Below are positions 1 through 11,033 of a stretch of 64,000 nt of DNA, piece by piece (position 1 is the first letter of the stretch; each line of letters begins with the position of its first letter). Source of the DNA: Photorhabdus akhurstii (GTDB taxonomy: Bacteria > Pseudomonadota > Gammaproteobacteria > Enterobacterales > Enterobacteriaceae). The stretch covers positions 1-64,000 of the forward strand of contig NZ_RCWE01000006.1 of assembly GCF_018448925.1 (NCBI RefSeq), given 5' to 3'. The notes under the pieces were generated by a model. It had not been told where the DNA came from. It saw only the letters and a list, made by a program, of their open reading frames with translations, and searched no databases. The translations under genes were made by a program, and so were the position numbers.

Positions 1-115
1 AGTTCGTAATGAATTAACTGTTGTTCACTCTTCAAGACTTTAAAACGTATTTTTTTGTGATACGGTCTTGTGAGTGCCCACACAGATTGTCTGATTAATT
101 GTTAAAGAGCAGGCT
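1..115 (-). other. rRNA operon leader with boxA (16S gene lies outside the window)
   Basis: Read on the minus strand, this stretch matches the conserved enterobacterial rRNA leader just upstream of 16S. It includes GCTCTTTAACA, then the AATCTGTGTGGGCACTC segment, and ends near AATTCATTACGAACT. The boxA antitermination element TGCTCTTTAACA is at 100-111. The mature 16S gene should begin a few tens of bases to the left, so no rRNA is in the window. The murI-rrn adjacency is the same as at E. coli rrnB. Confidence 0.9.
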
Positions 116-153
116 GAATCAAAAAATAACATTCTCGTTCAGCCGGGCTGCGT

Positions 154-181
154 ATACTACGCCTTTCGCCCGCAGAGTCAA
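154..181 (-). promoter_or_regulatory. rRNA operon promoter P2
   Basis: Minus strand -35 TTGACT (176-181) and -10 TAGTAT (154-159) with a 16-bp spacer, as in enterobacterial rrn P2. It lies downstream of P1 and reads towards the rRNA leader. Confidence 0.85.
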
Positions 182-250
182 GCGCTTATTCGCTTTCCTT
201 CTGCCTGACCTCACAATGTTTATCAGCGTTGTGTCGGTCAGTGGTGGCGC

Positions 251-278
251 ATTATAGGGAGTTCTCTGGCGCTGGCAA
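251..278 (-). promoter_or_regulatory. rRNA operon promoter P1
   Basis: Minus strand -35 TTGCCA (273-278) and -10 TATAAT (251-256) with a 16-bp spacer. The flanks read CTCCC-TATAAT-GCGCCACCACTGAC, the typical rrn P1 discriminator and start region. An A/T-rich stretch just upstream (about 279-300) could be an UP element. Confidence 0.88.
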
Positions 279-329
279 TAATTATTTTGAAAAAAGTTAA
301 CGACCGATGATTATTCCATCGAATTTAAC

Positions 330-1193
330 TTAAGTTATCAATTTTTCCAGTTTTGAGAATCCATATCCCTGCAAAACGGGGATTAATGCATCAGTATCAG
401 TATTCACTTTCATACAATAAGCAAGACTATCTGCTGAAGTACAAACAAGATTATTCTGATGTTTAACTAACCAAGCCGTTCTTCGGGCAATAGCGGCACC
501 AGAATCAATTAAGTGTGTGCCATCAGGGAGTATCTGAACTAATTCTTCTGCTAATAGTGGAAAATGAGTACAACCCAATACTACTGTGTCAGGTGGTTCT
601 TTCATTCCGAGCCACGGTTTCAGTATCTTTTTTAAAATGTCGGAAGAGACCTTACCACCATGCAATTTAGCTTCAGCTAATTCTACTAATTCAGCAGAGC
701 CTATAGATTCAATCCTGCAACCTGTAGCAAACTTTTCGATAAGTTCCTTTGTATAGGAGCGATTAACTGTTGCTCTAGTCGCCAATAATCCAACGACACC
801 ATTACGAGTTAACTTTGCTGCGGGTTTTATCGCTGGAACCACACCAACGACCGGAAAACTGAACCGCTCACGTAGAGCAGGCAAACTGACTGTACTTGCC
901 GTGTTACATGCAATAACCACTATTGCCAGAGGATGTTTTTGCTGAACAGCCGCAACAATTTGAACAACTCGTTCAACAATAAATTCTTCCGATTTTTCAC
1001 CATAAGGGAATGCTTCGTTATCAAAAACATATATATAGTGGAGATCTGGCAATAATTGCCGGATCTCTTGGTAAATAGATAAGCCGCCTACCCCAGAATC
1101 AAACACTAAAACTGTCGGACGTGCGACTTTATTTAAATCAGAAGTTATAGCTCCCAGTGAGATAGTATTCGCGTCCTGGAATGCGATAGCCAT
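330..1193 (-). CDS. murI: glutamate racemase MurI
   Basis: Converts L-glutamate to D-glutamate in the cytoplasm for peptidoglycan precursors. The product keeps the family signature VFDSGVGG near the N-terminus and the two catalytic cysteines in VIACNTAS and VLGCTHFPL. Start choice: the frame is open to 1217, but the ATG at 1193 gives 287 residues, close to the E. coli protein (285). It also makes the overlap with the 3' end of btuB 56 bp, the same as I recall for the E. coli btuB-murI overlap. The gene is probably co-transcribed with btuB. The next feature downstream is the rRNA promoter region. Confidence 0.95.
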   Translation of the reverse strand: MAIAFQDANTISLGAITSDLNKVARPTVLVFDSGVGGLSIYQEIRQLLPDLHYIYVFDNEAFPYGEKSEEFIVERVVQIVAAVQQKHPLAIVVIACNTASTVSLPALRERFSFPVVGVVPAIKPAAKLTRNGVVGLLATRATVNRSYTKELIEKFATGCRIESIGSAELVELAEAKLHGGKVSSDILKKILKPWLGMKEPPDTVVLGCTHFPLLAEELVQILPDGTHLIDSGAAIARRTAWLVKHQNNLVCTSADSLAYCMKVNTDTDALIPVLQGYGFSKLEKLIT

Positions 1194-2997
1194 AAACTGT
1201 CTCGTAATCTTTATCAAGCAGGTTAGCTATTCTAGCACGGATTGTCAGATAAGAAGTGACTGGATATGAAACCGTTAAGTCCCAAAAGCTGACGCCACCT
1301 AATTTCACACGTTTAGCCGGGAATGTACTGAAATCGTTGTCATAACGCCGCCCTAAATATTGATAAGTTAACCCCCAATCAAAATCATATAGCTGCCAGT
1401 CAAGTTGATATTTGACTTGCTGCTTAGCACGACGAACTAAAATTTCATTAGTTTCACTATTACGAGGGTCGATATATTGTACCGTCAATTGATGCTGAAA
1501 TATGCCTGTGTCCATTGAGCCAGTCCACTCAACACCTTTAATTTTTGCTTTACCAATATTGTAGTAACGGCTATTTGCATAATCGATCAATTGCTCAATC
1601 TCATTGCGATATACAGTCAGACGCCAATTTAGCTGGCCTGTGACGCCTTCAATACCACCTTCCCATTGTTTACTTTCTTCCGGTTTCAAATCATGATTAC
1701 CACCAAAACCATACATCTGACTAAGCGTCGGAGCCTTAAATGCCGTACCATAAGAAGTGATCAAACGATAATTTTTAATAAATTCCCAACCTAAACTGGC
1801 TTGCCATGTGGTATTCCAACCAGCTTCTGAATGTTTATCTGAACGAATTGCACCTTCTAAAATAAAATCTTTTAGTTGTTGCTGTGCTGTCAGATACATT
1901 CCTGTATTACGTACAGTTTCACTCTTCGGAATATAACTGGTCCCAGCTTCTATCGATTGTTTTTGGAAATCCACACCTGTACTAACCATACCCTGATATA
2001 GCTGAAACGTATTTCCCCATTGCAGGTTATATTGATCAGAATCATTAAGGCTAGCAGACTTATCATAGCGCCCATATTTAGGGTCAAAGTTATAGTCTTT
2101 TATATGACTATAACTTGCAATTAATTGGGACGAGTAGATCCCACGGTTAAATCTGATCCCCGTATCATAGTGGCGGCTATAAAGTTCACGGGTATCCGGT
2201 CTAGCATATGGATAACTCCAATTAATATCCGCATCATAAGATGTTTTATTGTTATAGCCATAAGCTCGAATAAACCCACTGATTTGCTCATTAAATTTTT
2301 GATCGACTCCCAACCAAAGCATTTTGCTCATAAAACCGTCACGATCAGGCTGTCTAAAGCCACCAGTATTACCATAAGCAACAACATCGTATCCTTTAGT
2401 ATAGGTATAGTTAGCTGCTGCTGTCAGGACTGTATTTTCAGCTAACTTTTGCTGAGTCGCGCCATCATAAGTCTGATAACCATGTGAACCGATACCTACG
2501 TTAAGGTTAGCGCCTAGTTTCTCTCTGGTAGTGATGATATTAATAACACCACCAATAGCATCAGAACCATAAACAGCGGAACGTGGTCCGCGGATATATT
2601 CGATTTTCTGAACCAATGATACAGGTATCTGGCTTAAATCAGAGGAGCCACTGATACCTGCTTGATTCAAACGTATCCCATCCACCAGTACTAATACATG
2701 ACTAGCATGAGTGCCACGTATAAACAAAGAGCTTAGCTGTCCAATACCGCCATGCTGGGCAATATCAACACCGGGTAGACGACGTAAAATATCGGCTACA
2801 CTATTTGACTGCCAATGATCAATTTCATCTCGTGTTACAACAGTATAAGGAGCCAGTATGCTTGACACTGGCTGTTTAAAACGACTCGCCGTCACAACCA
2901 ATGAATCCTGCGACTCCACCATAGCGGAAACTTGATTCCAACTAGAAATCACCACGATTGAAACAATGGATAATAAAAACCGATTTTTATTTATCAT
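1138..2997 (-). CDS. btuB: TonB-dependent vitamin B12 outer-membrane receptor BtuB
   Basis: A 619-residue outer-membrane beta-barrel for cobalamin uptake. It has a signal peptide ending near VSA, then a TonB box (DSLVVTASR), a plug domain with RRLPGVDI and the [16 protein letters not shown] segment, and a barrel ending in a C-terminal phenylalanine (TGSYNF), as expected for BAM-dependent insertion. The ATG at 2997 (MINKNRF) fits the signal peptide better than the upstream in-frame start at 3012. Order and overlap with murI are as in E. coli. Unusually, only about 180 bp separate this start from trmA and I see no cobalamin riboswitch there. Confidence 0.93.
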   Translation of the reverse strand: MINKNRFLLSIVSIVVISSWNQVSAMVESQDSLVVTASRFKQPVSSILAPYTVVTRDEIDHWQSNSVADILRRLPGVDIAQHGGIGQLSSLFIRGTHASHVLVLVDGIRLNQAGISGSSDLSQIPVSLVQKIEYIRGPRSAVYGSDAIGGVINIITTREKLGANLNVGIGSHGYQTYDGATQQKLAENTVLTAAANYTYTKGYDVVAYGNTGGFRQPDRDGFMSKMLWLGVDQKFNEQISGFIRAYGYNNKTSYDADINWSYPYARPDTRELYSRHYDTGIRFNRGIYSSQLIASYSHIKDYNFDPKYGRYDKSASLNDSDQYNLQWGNTFQLYQGMVSTGVDFQKQSIEAGTSYIPKSETVRNTGMYLTAQQQLKDFILEGAIRSDKHSEAGWNTTWQASLGWEFIKNYRLITSYGTAFKAPTLSQMYGFGGNHDLKPEESKQWEGGIEGVTGQLNWRLTVYRNEIEQLIDYANSRYYNIGKAKIKGVEWTGSMDTGIFQHQLTVQYIDPRNSETNEILVRRAKQQVKYQLDWQLYDFDWGLTYQYLGRRYDNDFSTFPAKRVKLGGVSFWDLTVSYPVTSYLTIRARIANLLDKDYETVYGYRIPGREYYLTGSYNF

Positions 2998-3178
2998 GAG
3001 AAAATATCCCACAATTTATTATCAGAAGGATACACTACAATGAAGCGTGAAACTGACTCATAATAGTAAGCATAGACAGGATTATGCATGAGTAATAAGA
3101 AAACTGGACATCCTTTGCTCTTTCCCTACAATTTCGCACGAAAATTTTTCTTACTACAGATATAAGAGAACAAACATA

Positions 3179-4279
3179 ATGCAAAATCTCCTGCCAACGG
3201 AAAGCTACGAGCAGCAACTGACGGAGAAGGTCAGCCGCTTAAAAAACATGATGGAGCCTTTCCAGCCCCCGGAGCCAGAAGTTTTCCGCTCACCACAATC
3301 TCATTACAGAATGCGAGCAGAATTTCGAATCTGGCATGAACAGGATGATTTGTACCATATTATGTTCGATCAACAGACGAAACAACGTATTCGTCTTGTT
3401 CAATTCCCTGTCGCTAGTAAGTTAATTAATAAAATGATGGTAGAATTAATTGACTCCATTAGATCTGAACAGATCTTACGTCATAAGCTATTTCAAATTG
3501 ATTATCTATCCACGTGCAGTAATAAAATCCTTGTTTCTTTGCTTTATCACAAAAAATTGGGTGATGAATGGACACAACAAGCATTAAAACTGCGTGAGGC
3601 GTTAAGAAATAAAGGGTTTGACATTGAATTAATTGGCAGAGCTGCTAAAACCAAAATCACATTGGATCATGATTATATTGATGAAGTTTTATCTGTCGCT
3701 GGCCGAAAAATGATTTATCGCCAGGTGGAAAACAGCTTCACCCAACCAAATGCTAGCGTCAATATTCATATGCTTGAATGGGCAATTAATATTACCAAGG
3801 GTTCAAAAGGTGATTTACTTGAACTTTATTGTGGTAATGGCAATTTCTCTCTGGCATTAGCTCAAAATTTTGAACGAGTATTGGCAACAGAAATTGCCAA
3901 GCCATCCGTAGCTGCCGCTCAATACAATATTGCAGCCAACGGGATTGATAATGTACAAATTATCCGCATGTCAGCGGAGGAATTCACCCAGGCAATGAAT
4001 GGTGAACGCGAATTTAATCGCCTGCAAGGAATCAATTTAAAAAGCTATCAATGTGAAACTATTTTTGTCGATCCACCACGTAGCGGCCTTGATGAAAAAA
4101 CGCTTGAGATGGTCCAGACATATCCACGGATCCTTTATATTTCCTGTAACCCGGAAACCCTTTGCCATAATCTAGAAACATTAACCCAAACGCATCAAAT
4201 CAGCCACCTGGCTCTGTTTGATCAGTTTCCTTATACACACCATATGGAATGTGGAGTACTGCTGGAAAAATCAAACTGA
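3179..4279 (+). CDS. trmA: tRNA (uracil-5-)-methyltransferase TrmA
   Basis: SAM-dependent enzyme making m5U54 in the T-loop of tRNAs. At 366 residues it has the same length as E. coli TrmA. It has the N-terminal RNA-binding half, the SAM-binding [15 protein letters not shown] motif, [10 protein letters not shown], the nucleophilic cysteine in SCNPETL (about residue 323) and the catalytic glutamate in HHMECG (about residue 357). It is transcribed divergently from btuB and ends at a strong bidirectional terminator shared with yijD. Confidence 0.96.
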   Translation: MQNLLPTESYEQQLTEKVSRLKNMMEPFQPPEPEVFRSPQSHYRMRAEFRIWHEQDDLYHIMFDQQTKQRIRLVQFPVASKLINKMMVELIDSIRSEQILRHKLFQIDYLSTCSNKILVSLLYHKKLGDEWTQQALKLREALRNKGFDIELIGRAAKTKITLDHDYIDEVLSVAGRKMIYRQVENSFTQPNASVNIHMLEWAINITKGSKGDLLELYCGNGNFSLALAQNFERVLATEIAKPSVAAAQYNIAANGIDNVQIIRMSAEEFTQAMNGEREFNRLQGINLKSYQCETIFVDPPRSGLDEKTLEMVQTYPRILYISCNPETLCHNLETLTQTHQISHLALFDQFPYTHHMECGVLLEKSN

Positions 4280-4302
4280 TACTTAACGAACATATAAAAC
4301 AG

Positions 4303-4336
4303 AAACGCCGGCAGATAGTTATCTCTCCGGCGTTTT
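4303..4336. terminator. bidirectional terminator between trmA and yijD
   Basis: Stem AACGCCGG (4304-4311) / CCGGCGTT (4327-4334) flanked by A's on the left and T's on the right. It serves trmA on the plus strand and yijD on the minus strand. Confidence 0.85.
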
Positions 4337-4343
4337 GCATCAA

Positions 4344-4718
4344 TTAATGACTATTTTCTATAATTGCCTGGTTTTTGCGAATTTTTACCTTTCTGTAAAT
4401 CCAGAATACCAGTACGGTACCTATTACCGCGGGTAGAAAATTAGAGCCAATTTCAGGGTATTCAACTCTAATAATCGCACTATAACTAAATAATCCTAAG
4501 AGGAAACAAGCAACAACTAACTTAGGCATCCCATCTGGCATTGAGTAATTCAAATAGCGCTGATGGATACAATAAATTGATAAAATCAGTGTTATCAATG
4601 GGAAAACTGAAAAAGAAACAACTGAGCTAAAAACTGCTGAAAACGTTCCATTCGTTGCTAGTCCGACAATAAAAGCGAGTAACAATGTACTTTTGTCCTG
4701 GCGATATTGTTCCATCAT
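4344..4718 (-). CDS. yijD: inner-membrane protein YijD (DUF1422)
   Basis: Small hydrophobic protein of about 124 residues with four predicted membrane segments, matching E. coli YijD in sequence and in its place directly downstream of fabR. Its function is unknown. The start is set by a strong Shine-Dalgarno GGAGGA in front of tandem ATGs at 4718 and 4715. The frame also opens at 4736 with no good ribosome site. It is probably one operon with fabR: the fabR stop codon is 20 bp upstream of the start. Confidence 0.88.
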   Translation of the reverse strand: MMEQYRQDKSTLLLAFIVGLATNGTFSAVFSSVVSFSVFPLITLILSIYCIHQRYLNYSMPDGMPKLVVACFLLGLFSYSAIIRVEYPEIGSNFLPAVIGTVLVFWIYRKVKIRKNQAIIENSH

Positions 4719-4738
4719 TTCGTTCTCCTCCTTCATAG

Positions 4739-5383
4739 TTATTTAAGTTTAGGGTTCGGTGGATTCATTTCTTTGCGATACCAATAATATGCACCTTTAG
4801 CAATCATCCGTAGCTGCAAGACTAAACGTTCTTCTAAACGCTGTCTTTTCTCCAAATCAATATCCAATGCTTCTGCACCGGCACTGAATACTATTGTTAC
4901 CATTGCCTCTGCCTGCACCTCAGTAAAATACCTCGGCATACAGCTTTCCTGTTCTAAATAGTCTGCCAGTTCAGCAATAAAATGTTGGATTTCCCGTGCG
5001 ACAGCGGCACGAAATTCAGCAGAGGTCCCTGAACGTTCACGTAATAATAATCGGAATGCATTTGGATTATTACCGATAAATTCCATAAAAGTTGAAACAG
5101 ATGTACGGATGACACTGCCACCTTTAGCAATACGTTGCCGGGCTTGCCTCATTAACTGACGTAACATCAAACCACTTTCATCTACCATCGTCAGCCCAAG
5201 CTCATCCACATCACGAAAATGACGATAAAATGAAGTTGGTGCAATACCTGCTTCACGGGCGACTTCACGCAAGCTAAGGCTGGTAAAACTCCTTTCGGCA
5301 CTCAACTGGCTGAAAGCAGCTTCAATCAGTGAACGACGAGTTTTTTCTTTCTGTTTCGCTCTGATGCCGATAACGTTACTCAC
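4739..5383 (-). CDS. fabR: TetR-family repressor of unsaturated fatty acid synthesis FabR
   Basis: Represses fabA and fabB according to the unsaturated/saturated acyl balance in E. coli. The 214-residue product has an N-terminal TetR helix-turn-helix ([15 protein letters not shown], residues ~40-55) followed by an all-helical ligand domain nearly identical to E. coli FabR. The start is GTG at 5383 behind AGGA; no ATG lies near the conserved N-terminus. It is divergent from sthA, as in E. coli, and probably co-transcribed with yijD. Confidence 0.94.
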   Translation of the reverse strand: MSNVIGIRAKQKEKTRRSLIEAAFSQLSAERSFTSLSLREVAREAGIAPTSFYRHFRDVDELGLTMVDESGLMLRQLMRQARQRIAKGGSVIRTSVSTFMEFIGNNPNAFRLLLRERSGTSAEFRAAVAREIQHFIAELADYLEQESCMPRYFTEVQAEAMVTIVFSAGAEALDIDLEKRQRLEERLVLQLRMIAKGAYYWYRKEMNPPNPKLK

Positions 5384-5774
5384 ACGAATCCTGACTCTTT
5401 ATCTGAACTACATGTTAGGAAATATACCAAATTTTAACGCGTTTGCCGTAATGATGTGCTCATCATGTCATTTATAATGATCAATGTCATTTTCTCAGCG
5501 CATTTTCTTATTAAATATTAGGATGATAAAGGCGACTATACGTAGTCAAAAAATCATTAAGGAGAGCATTCCCTCTTTAGTTAATTCACTTCGATCGTTA
5601 GATAATTATTTATTTTCCAAAAGCTTTATAATCTTGCGCCAGATTAACGTAACGGGCAAAACTATGTTCAATTCACCCTAAATGAGATATAAAATCCTTA
5701 TGACGATTGGGCTATTAAGTCAACCAATGTTAATATAGCGTTGTAATTTTGTGTAAAAACAGGTCTTTCCTCAT
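5384..5774. other. fabR-sthA intergenic region
   Basis: 391 bp of AT-rich sequence holding the divergent fabR and sthA promoters. A 65-codon frame (5484-5681) is biased towards Ile/Ser/Lys and resembles nothing I recognise, so I do not call it a gene. I see no clear operator. Confidence 0.5.
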
Positions 5775-7172
5775 ATGCAACATATTCATTTTGACGCCAT
5801 TGTCATTGGTTCTGGTCCCGGTGGAGAAGGAGCAGCAATGGGATTGGTGAAGCAGGGTAAAAGCGTTGCGGTTATCGAACGCTATAATAATGTTGGTGGT
5901 GGTTGTACTCATTGGGGTACCATCCCGTCCAAAGCCCTCCGTCACGCCGTCAGCCGTATTATCGAATTTAACCAAAACCCTCTGTACAGTGATAACTCCC
6001 GCATTCTTCGCTCTTCATTTGCTGAAATCTTACGCCGTGCTGAAATGGTGATTAATCAGCAAACTAGAATGCGTCAAGGATTTTACGAACGTAATGGGTG
6101 TCGTATGTTTTCCGGGGAAGCAACATTCATTGATGATCACCGGGTGAGTGTGCGCTATGCCGACGATAACTACGATATTTTAAGCGCAGATAAGATTATT
6201 ATCGCAACCGGTTCTCGCCCATATTGTCCACCAGATGTTGATTTCACCCATTCCCGTATTTATAACAGCGATTCCATTCTGAAACTGGATCATGAACCAC
6301 GGCATGTCATTATTTATGGTGCCGGAGTGATTGGTTGCGAATATGCTTCAATCTTCCGTGGATTAGGCGTAAAAGTTGATTTAATCAACACTCGTAACCA
6401 CTTACTGGCTTTCCTTGATCAAGAGATGTCAGACGCACTTTCTTACCATTTCTGGAATAGTGGTATAGTTATCCGCCACAATGAAGAATATTCTAAAATT
6501 GAAGGTGTCGATGACGGTGTTATCGTTCACCTCAAATCCGGTAAAAAAGTCAAAGCTGACTGTCTGCTTTATGCTAATGGCCGAACAGGCAATACTGATA
6601 CTCTAGGGCTGAAAAACGTTGGTCTGGAAGCAGATAGCCGCGGTTTACTGAAAGTTAATAAGATCTATCAAACCAGCAATGAAAATATCTACGCTGTAGG
6701 AGATGTTATCGGTTATCCAAGCCTGGCCTCTGCTGCTTATGATCAAGGACGAATTGCCGCTCAAGCAATGGCGAAAGGAAACGCCGAAGTTCATCTGATT
6801 GAAGATATTCCAACGGGTATCTATACCATTCCTGAAATCAGCTCTGTAGGTAAAACCGAACAACAATTAACAGCAATGAAGGTGCCTTATGAAGTTGGAC
6901 GAGCACAATTTAAACATCTTGCACGCGCACAAATTGCGGGGATGAACGTAGGAAGCCTGAAAATACTATTCCATAGAGAAACAAAAGAGATTCTTGGTAT
7001 TCATTGTTTCGGAGAACGTGCGGCTGAAATCATTCATATCGGCCAAGCGATTATGGAACAGAAAGGTGAAAGTAATACTATCGAATATTTCGTCAATACT
7101 ACTTTCAACTATCCGACTATGGCTGAAGCTTATCGTGTCGCAGCGCTAAATGGCCTGAACCGGCTATTTTGA
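5775..7172 (+). CDS. sthA: soluble pyridine nucleotide transhydrogenase SthA (UdhA)
   Basis: FAD flavoprotein that moves reducing equivalents between NADPH and NAD+ in the cytosol. Its 465 residues show the FAD-binding [10 protein letters not shown] motif at the N-terminus, a second Rossmann NAD(P) motif ([11 protein letters not shown], ~residue 183) and the dimerisation domain. The active-site region reads [12 protein letters not shown], so the second cysteine of the disulfide-reductase redox pair is absent, as is characteristic of SthA versus lipoamide or glutathione reductases. The 3' end overlaps convergent oxyR by 9 bp. Confidence 0.95.
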   Translation: MQHIHFDAIVIGSGPGGEGAAMGLVKQGKSVAVIERYNNVGGGCTHWGTIPSKALRHAVSRIIEFNQNPLYSDNSRILRSSFAEILRRAEMVINQQTRMRQGFYERNGCRMFSGEATFIDDHRVSVRYADDNYDILSADKIIIATGSRPYCPPDVDFTHSRIYNSDSILKLDHEPRHVIIYGAGVIGCEYASIFRGLGVKVDLINTRNHLLAFLDQEMSDALSYHFWNSGIVIRHNEEYSKIEGVDDGVIVHLKSGKKVKADCLLYANGRTGNTDTLGLKNVGLEADSRGLLKVNKIYQTSNENIYAVGDVIGYPSLASAAYDQGRIAAQAMAKGNAEVHLIEDIPTGIYTIPEISSVGKTEQQLTAMKVPYEVGRAQFKHLARAQIAGMNVGSLKILFHRETKEILGIHCFGERAAEIIHIGQAIMEQKGESNTIEYFVNTTFNYPTMAEAYRVAALNGLNRLF

Positions 7173-8069
7173 TTGCCTGTAATAAGTGCCCATTCTAGCT
7201 CTAATAGCCTCTGCCAGTTGCTCATAGCGACCACGCAGAGGTGAACCAGGACGATAAATCAAAATAACAGATCGCTTAGGCTCTGGGTTGCTACACTCCA
7301 GATAACAGACACCATCACGTTTTTTCTCTTGTGGCACTGCCAGATCAGGCAATAAGGTTATTCCACTACCGGCAGCAACCATATTACGCAGAGTTTCCAA
7401 ACTGGTTGCACGAAAATGGGTATCTTCCTTCGCGCCAGCCTGAAAACAGAACCCCATAGCCTGATCACGCAAGCAATGACCATCTTCTAGCATCAGCAAT
7501 TTTTCACCCGTCAATTCATCCATAGCAATTTTTTCTCGCTCTGCCCAAGGATGGCCATCATAGATAGCGAGTTTCATGGGTTCTTCAAACAATGGCACTT
7601 CAATGAAGGCTCTTGTCTCCTTACCCATTGCCAGAATCGCAATGTCCAATTTGCCGCTATCTAACTGGGCTAGCAAACTTTGAGTCTGGGCTTCATACAA
7701 ATACATTTCCAACTTAGGAAACAAACCATGAAGCCCAGGAATAATATGAGGCAACAGATATGGGCCAATAGTAGGGATCAGGCCAATATGCAGAGGACCA
7801 GACATGTTTTCCCCTTGAAGTGACGCCATTTCCTGCAAAATTCTAACCTCACGGAGAACCGTTCTGGCCTGTTCTACTAATAACATCCCTTGTTGAGTGA
7901 ACAAAACTTTACGGCTGGTGCGTTCCAATAACATTACACCCAGATCATCCTCAAGCTTACGAATTTGCCCGCTCAATGTAGGCTGGCTGACGTGGCAAGA
8001 ATCAGCAGCATGGCGAAAGTGCCGATGCTCCGCAAGCGCCACAAGATATTCCAGATCGCGGATATTCAT
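7164..8069 (-). CDS. oxyR: hydrogen peroxide-sensing LysR-type regulator OxyR
   Basis: Activates peroxide defence genes when oxidised. The 301-residue product has an N-terminal LysR helix-turn-helix ([16 protein letters not shown]) and keeps both redox cysteines at the E. coli positions, C199 and C208 ([12 protein letters not shown]). The ATG at 8069 (MNIRDLEYL) is preceded by GAGGTGG; the upstream GTG at 8075 overlaps that ribosome site. It follows argH on the same strand, with the argH terminator between. I found no recognisable oxyS gene in the 140 bp upstream. Confidence 0.95.
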   Translation of the reverse strand: MNIRDLEYLVALAEHRHFRHAADSCHVSQPTLSGQIRKLEDDLGVMLLERTSRKVLFTQQGMLLVEQARTVLREVRILQEMASLQGENMSGPLHIGLIPTIGPYLLPHIIPGLHGLFPKLEMYLYEAQTQSLLAQLDSGKLDIAILAMGKETRAFIEVPLFEEPMKLAIYDGHPWAEREKIAMDELTGEKLLMLEDGHCLRDQAMGFCFQAGAKEDTHFRATSLETLRNMVAAGSGITLLPDLAVPQEKKRDGVCYLECSNPEPKRSVILIYRPGSPLRGRYEQLAEAIRARMGTYYRQSK

Positions 8070-8184
8070 TCCCACCTCAACTAATATAAATGATAGAAAA
8101 TACCAATAGATAATTATATCAACGTGAGGGAAAGACTATCAGATAATCATTAAAAACTTATATATAAAGATCGCATTTATTTTA

Positions 8185-8208
8185 CAGGGGATAGATTCAT
8201 CTCCCCTG
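8185..8208 (-). terminator. terminator downstream of argH
   Basis: Stem CAGGGGA (8185-8191) / TCCCCTG (8202-8208). On the minus strand an imperfect T-rich tail (TAAAATAAAT) follows. It would end the argCBGH transcript before oxyR. Confidence 0.6.
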
Positions 8209-8218
8209 CTGATAATGA

Positions 8219-9598
8219 CTAACTTAATTTTAGCCTCTGTTTAGCCTCTGAAATCGCTTTCATGACCTGTTTTTGCGATACGCCACCCTTTGCAAGTCGT
8301 TTGTCCAGACAAGATTGCAGAGACAAAATATCATATACATCATCAGTAATTGCACTGCTGAACTTCTGCAACTCTGCCAATGACAACGCTTCCAGTGCCT
8401 TACCCTGAGCAAGCGCCATAATCACAATTTCCCCAACAATATGGTGAGCTTCACGGAATGGAACACCTTTTGCAACCAAATAATCAGCTAATTCGGTCGC
8501 ATTAGCATAACCCTGTTTAGCTGCTTCTGCACAACGTGAACGCCTGACCTGAATGCCATCTAACACCAACGCTGCCATATGCAAACAATCCAGCCAAGTG
8601 TCCAGCGCATCAAATAACCCCTCTTTATCCTCCTGCATATCTTTATTATAGGCCAACGGCAGACCTTTCAACGTCATCATCATGCCGGTCAATGCCCCCT
8701 GCACCCGGCCACATTTCCCACGGATTAACTCCAGCGCATCCGGGTTTTTCTTCTGTGGCATCAGGGAAGAACCGGAAGTGACTCGATCTGACAGTTCAAT
8801 AAATCCTGCTTCACCGCTATTAAAGAAAATGAGGTCTTCCGCAAAACGGGAAAGATGGATCATACTGATACCGGCATTAGATAGCAGTTCCAATACATGG
8901 TCACGATCTGAAACACTATCCAGGCTGTTACGCGTCGCTGAAGCAAAACCTAGCCATGATGCCAATTGTTCGCGGTCAATATCATAAGCGGTTCCAGCCA
9001 ATGCACCGCACCCAAGCGGGCTGGTATTCAGCCGCTTTAAAGTATCCTGTAACCGACTTTCATCACGAACCAGCATTTCTACATATGCCAAACACCAGTG
9101 AGCAAATGTGATAGGCTGCGCTCTTTGCAGATGGGTATAGCCCGGCATCACCGCATCTTGATTATTCTCCGCGGTAATCACCAATGCCTGCTGTAACTCC
9201 ACAATTGCCTGATAGAGATGTGAAATGTATTCTTTACACCAAAGTTTGAGATCGGTTGCCACCTGATCGTTACGACTACGGCCAGTATGGAGCTTCTTAC
9301 CCAAATCACCAACTTTACTGATCAATTGCCCTTCTACCCAACTATGGATATCTTCTGCATCACTTTGCAAGATGGTTTGTGAATTAGCCTGAACTTCATT
9401 CAGCAATTCATTTAATGCCAACTCCAGTTTTCGTTGCTCCTCAACGGTCAACACACCAACCGTTACCAGCGCTTTCGACCATGCAACTGAACCGGTAATA
9501 TCCTGTTCCGCCAACCGGTAATCAAAGCGAAGTGAATCGTTAAATTGTTTGAACCGTTGATCTGCTTTCTGACTGAAACGCCCGCCCCAGAGTGCCAT
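8219..9598 (-). CDS. argH: argininosuccinate lyase ArgH
   Basis: Last step of arginine synthesis: argininosuccinate to arginine plus fumarate. The product is 459 residues, close to E. coli (457), and starts MALWGGRF at ATG 9598. The longer frame to 9667 adds residues absent from the family. It carries the fumarase/aspartase superfamily signature [12 protein letters not shown] and the [13 protein letters not shown] substrate loop. It is the distal gene of argCBGH, separated from argG by about 150 bp. Confidence 0.96.
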   Translation of the reverse strand: MALWGGRFSQKADQRFKQFNDSLRFDYRLAEQDITGSVAWSKALVTVGVLTVEEQRKLELALNELLNEVQANSQTILQSDAEDIHSWVEGQLISKVGDLGKKLHTGRSRNDQVATDLKLWCKEYISHLYQAIVELQQALVITAENNQDAVMPGYTHLQRAQPITFAHWCLAYVEMLVRDESRLQDTLKRLNTSPLGCGALAGTAYDIDREQLASWLGFASATRNSLDSVSDRDHVLELLSNAGISMIHLSRFAEDLIFFNSGEAGFIELSDRVTSGSSLMPQKKNPDALELIRGKCGRVQGALTGMMMTLKGLPLAYNKDMQEDKEGLFDALDTWLDCLHMAALVLDGIQVRRSRCAEAAKQGYANATELADYLVAKGVPFREAHHIVGEIVIMALAQGKALEALSLAELQKFSSAITDDVYDILSLQSCLDKRLAKGGVSQKQVMKAISEAKQRLKLS

Positions 9599-9750
9599 AT
9601 TTTCGTTCCTGATTATCTGATGTCTGAGTGATTGATGACCTTTTATAAACAGCAATTTTATTTTCAATATGGAGATAATAGACTAGAGAAATCAAATACA
9701 AGGATGAATTTACGATCTGGTCATTATCTCCATAACTACGAACAATGAAA

Positions 9751-10965
9751 TTACTCTTTACTATTTAATGCCCGAATACGCGAAGGGAGAGAATACAGAC
9801 GGATAAATCCTGCTGCATGACTGTGATCATAAACCTCATCTTCACCAAATGTTGCAAATGCTTCAGAATAGAGACTATTTGTTGATCTCTTCTGGATCGC
9901 CGTCACCTGACCTTTATAGAGTTTCAGCACCACTTCACCACGAACATCCTCAGCCAACGTCTCAGCGGCTGCCTGAATAGAGTGACGTAGTGGGGCAAAC
10001 CAACGTCCGTCATAAACAACATAGGACATCTCCAGTCCAAGCTGCTGACGCCATTTAAAGCTATCGCGATCCAGAACCAGTTGTTCAACACCACGCAACG
10101 CGGCCATCATAATGGTTCCTCCCGGTGTTTCATAACAGCCACGAGATTTCATTCCCACCAGCCGGTTTTCCACGATATCAATCCGACCAATACCATGTTT
10201 TGCTCCCAGAGCATTCAACATTTCAAGACATTGATATGGAGACATCACCTTGCCGTTAACCCCAACAACCTCGCCTTTCTCAATGGTGACACTAACCAAT
10301 TCGGCTTCATCTGGCGCCTCTTCTGGAGCGACTGTCCACACCCAGCAATCTTTATTGGATGCATTCCAGGTACTTTCCAGTACGCCACCTTCGGTAGAGA
10401 TATGCCACGCATTCTCATCACGGCTGTAAATTTTCTCTAATGTTGCAGTGGTTGGAATATCTCGCGCTTTCAGATAATCCAACAACGCCTCACGGGAACG
10501 CAAATCCCACTCTCTCCACGGCGCGACGACTTTTAGCTGAGGGGCTAATGCCGTATAAGTGCTTTCAAACCGCACCTGATCGTTCCCCTTACCTGTTGCG
10601 CCATGAGCAAGTGCATCCGCCCCCACTTTCAATGCCAATTCAACCTGTGCTTTAGCAATAATTGGTCGTGCCATTGAAGTGCCCAACAAATAGCTACCCT
10701 CATACAGAGCGCCAGTTTTCAGTACCGGATAAACATAATCTTTAATGAACTCCTCACGCAAATCCACAACATGACATTCTGATGCGCCAGAGCGCAAAGC
10801 TTTCTGCTCCACGCCCTCCAGATCTTCACGGCTTTGTCCCACATCGGCGACAAACGCAACAACTTCACAATTATCATAATGCTCTTTCAGCCAAGGAATA
10901 ATGGCAGAAGTATCCAGACCACCAGAATAAGCAAGAACGATCTTTTTAATATCTTTAGTATGCAT
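9751..10965 (-). CDS. argG: argininosuccinate synthase ArgG
   Basis: ATP-dependent condensation of citrulline and aspartate. The product is 404 residues with the ATP pyrophosphatase P-loop [11 protein letters not shown] near residue 10. Length and motif (AYSGGLDTS) fit the shorter, widespread type of ArgG rather than the ~447-residue E. coli form. The ATG at 10965 (MHTKDIKK) follows AAAGGG; the in-frame codons up to 11004 are probably untranslated. It sits between argB and argH, an argCBGH arrangement that E. coli lacks (its argG is elsewhere). Confidence 0.95.
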   Translation of the reverse strand: MHTKDIKKIVLAYSGGLDTSAIIPWLKEHYDNCEVVAFVADVGQSREDLEGVEQKALRSGASECHVVDLREEFIKDYVYPVLKTGALYEGSYLLGTSMARPIIAKAQVELALKVGADALAHGATGKGNDQVRFESTYTALAPQLKVVAPWREWDLRSREALLDYLKARDIPTTATLEKIYSRDENAWHISTEGGVLESTWNASNKDCWVWTVAPEEAPDEAELVSVTIEKGEVVGVNGKVMSPYQCLEMLNALGAKHGIGRIDIVENRLVGMKSRGCYETPGGTIMMAALRGVEQLVLDRDSFKWRQQLGLEMSYVVYDGRWFAPLRHSIQAAAETLAEDVRGEVVLKLYKGQVTAIQKRSTNSLYSEAFATFGEDEVYDHSHAAGFIRLYSLPSRIRALNSKE

Positions 10966-11033
10966 GAAGTTACCCTTTAAAATTCCGTTGTTATTCATCA
11001 GCAAAGCTTTGCCGAAAATTAATCAAACTTAAT

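Noticed and set aside
1-115. 16S rRNA gene
   Set aside because: Only the leader with boxA is present; the mature 16S start lies beyond position 1.
2125-2445. 106-codon plus-strand ORF inside btuB
   Set aside because: Antisense shadow of a conserved outer-membrane receptor gene; no similarity or ribosome site.
5484-5681. 65-codon ORF between fabR and sthA
   Set aside because: Low-complexity AT-rich frame in a promoter region without recognisable features.
8076-8218. oxyS small RNA next to oxyR
   Set aside because: The region contains the argH terminator and the oxyR promoter, but nothing resembling OxyS and no matching rightward transcript structure.
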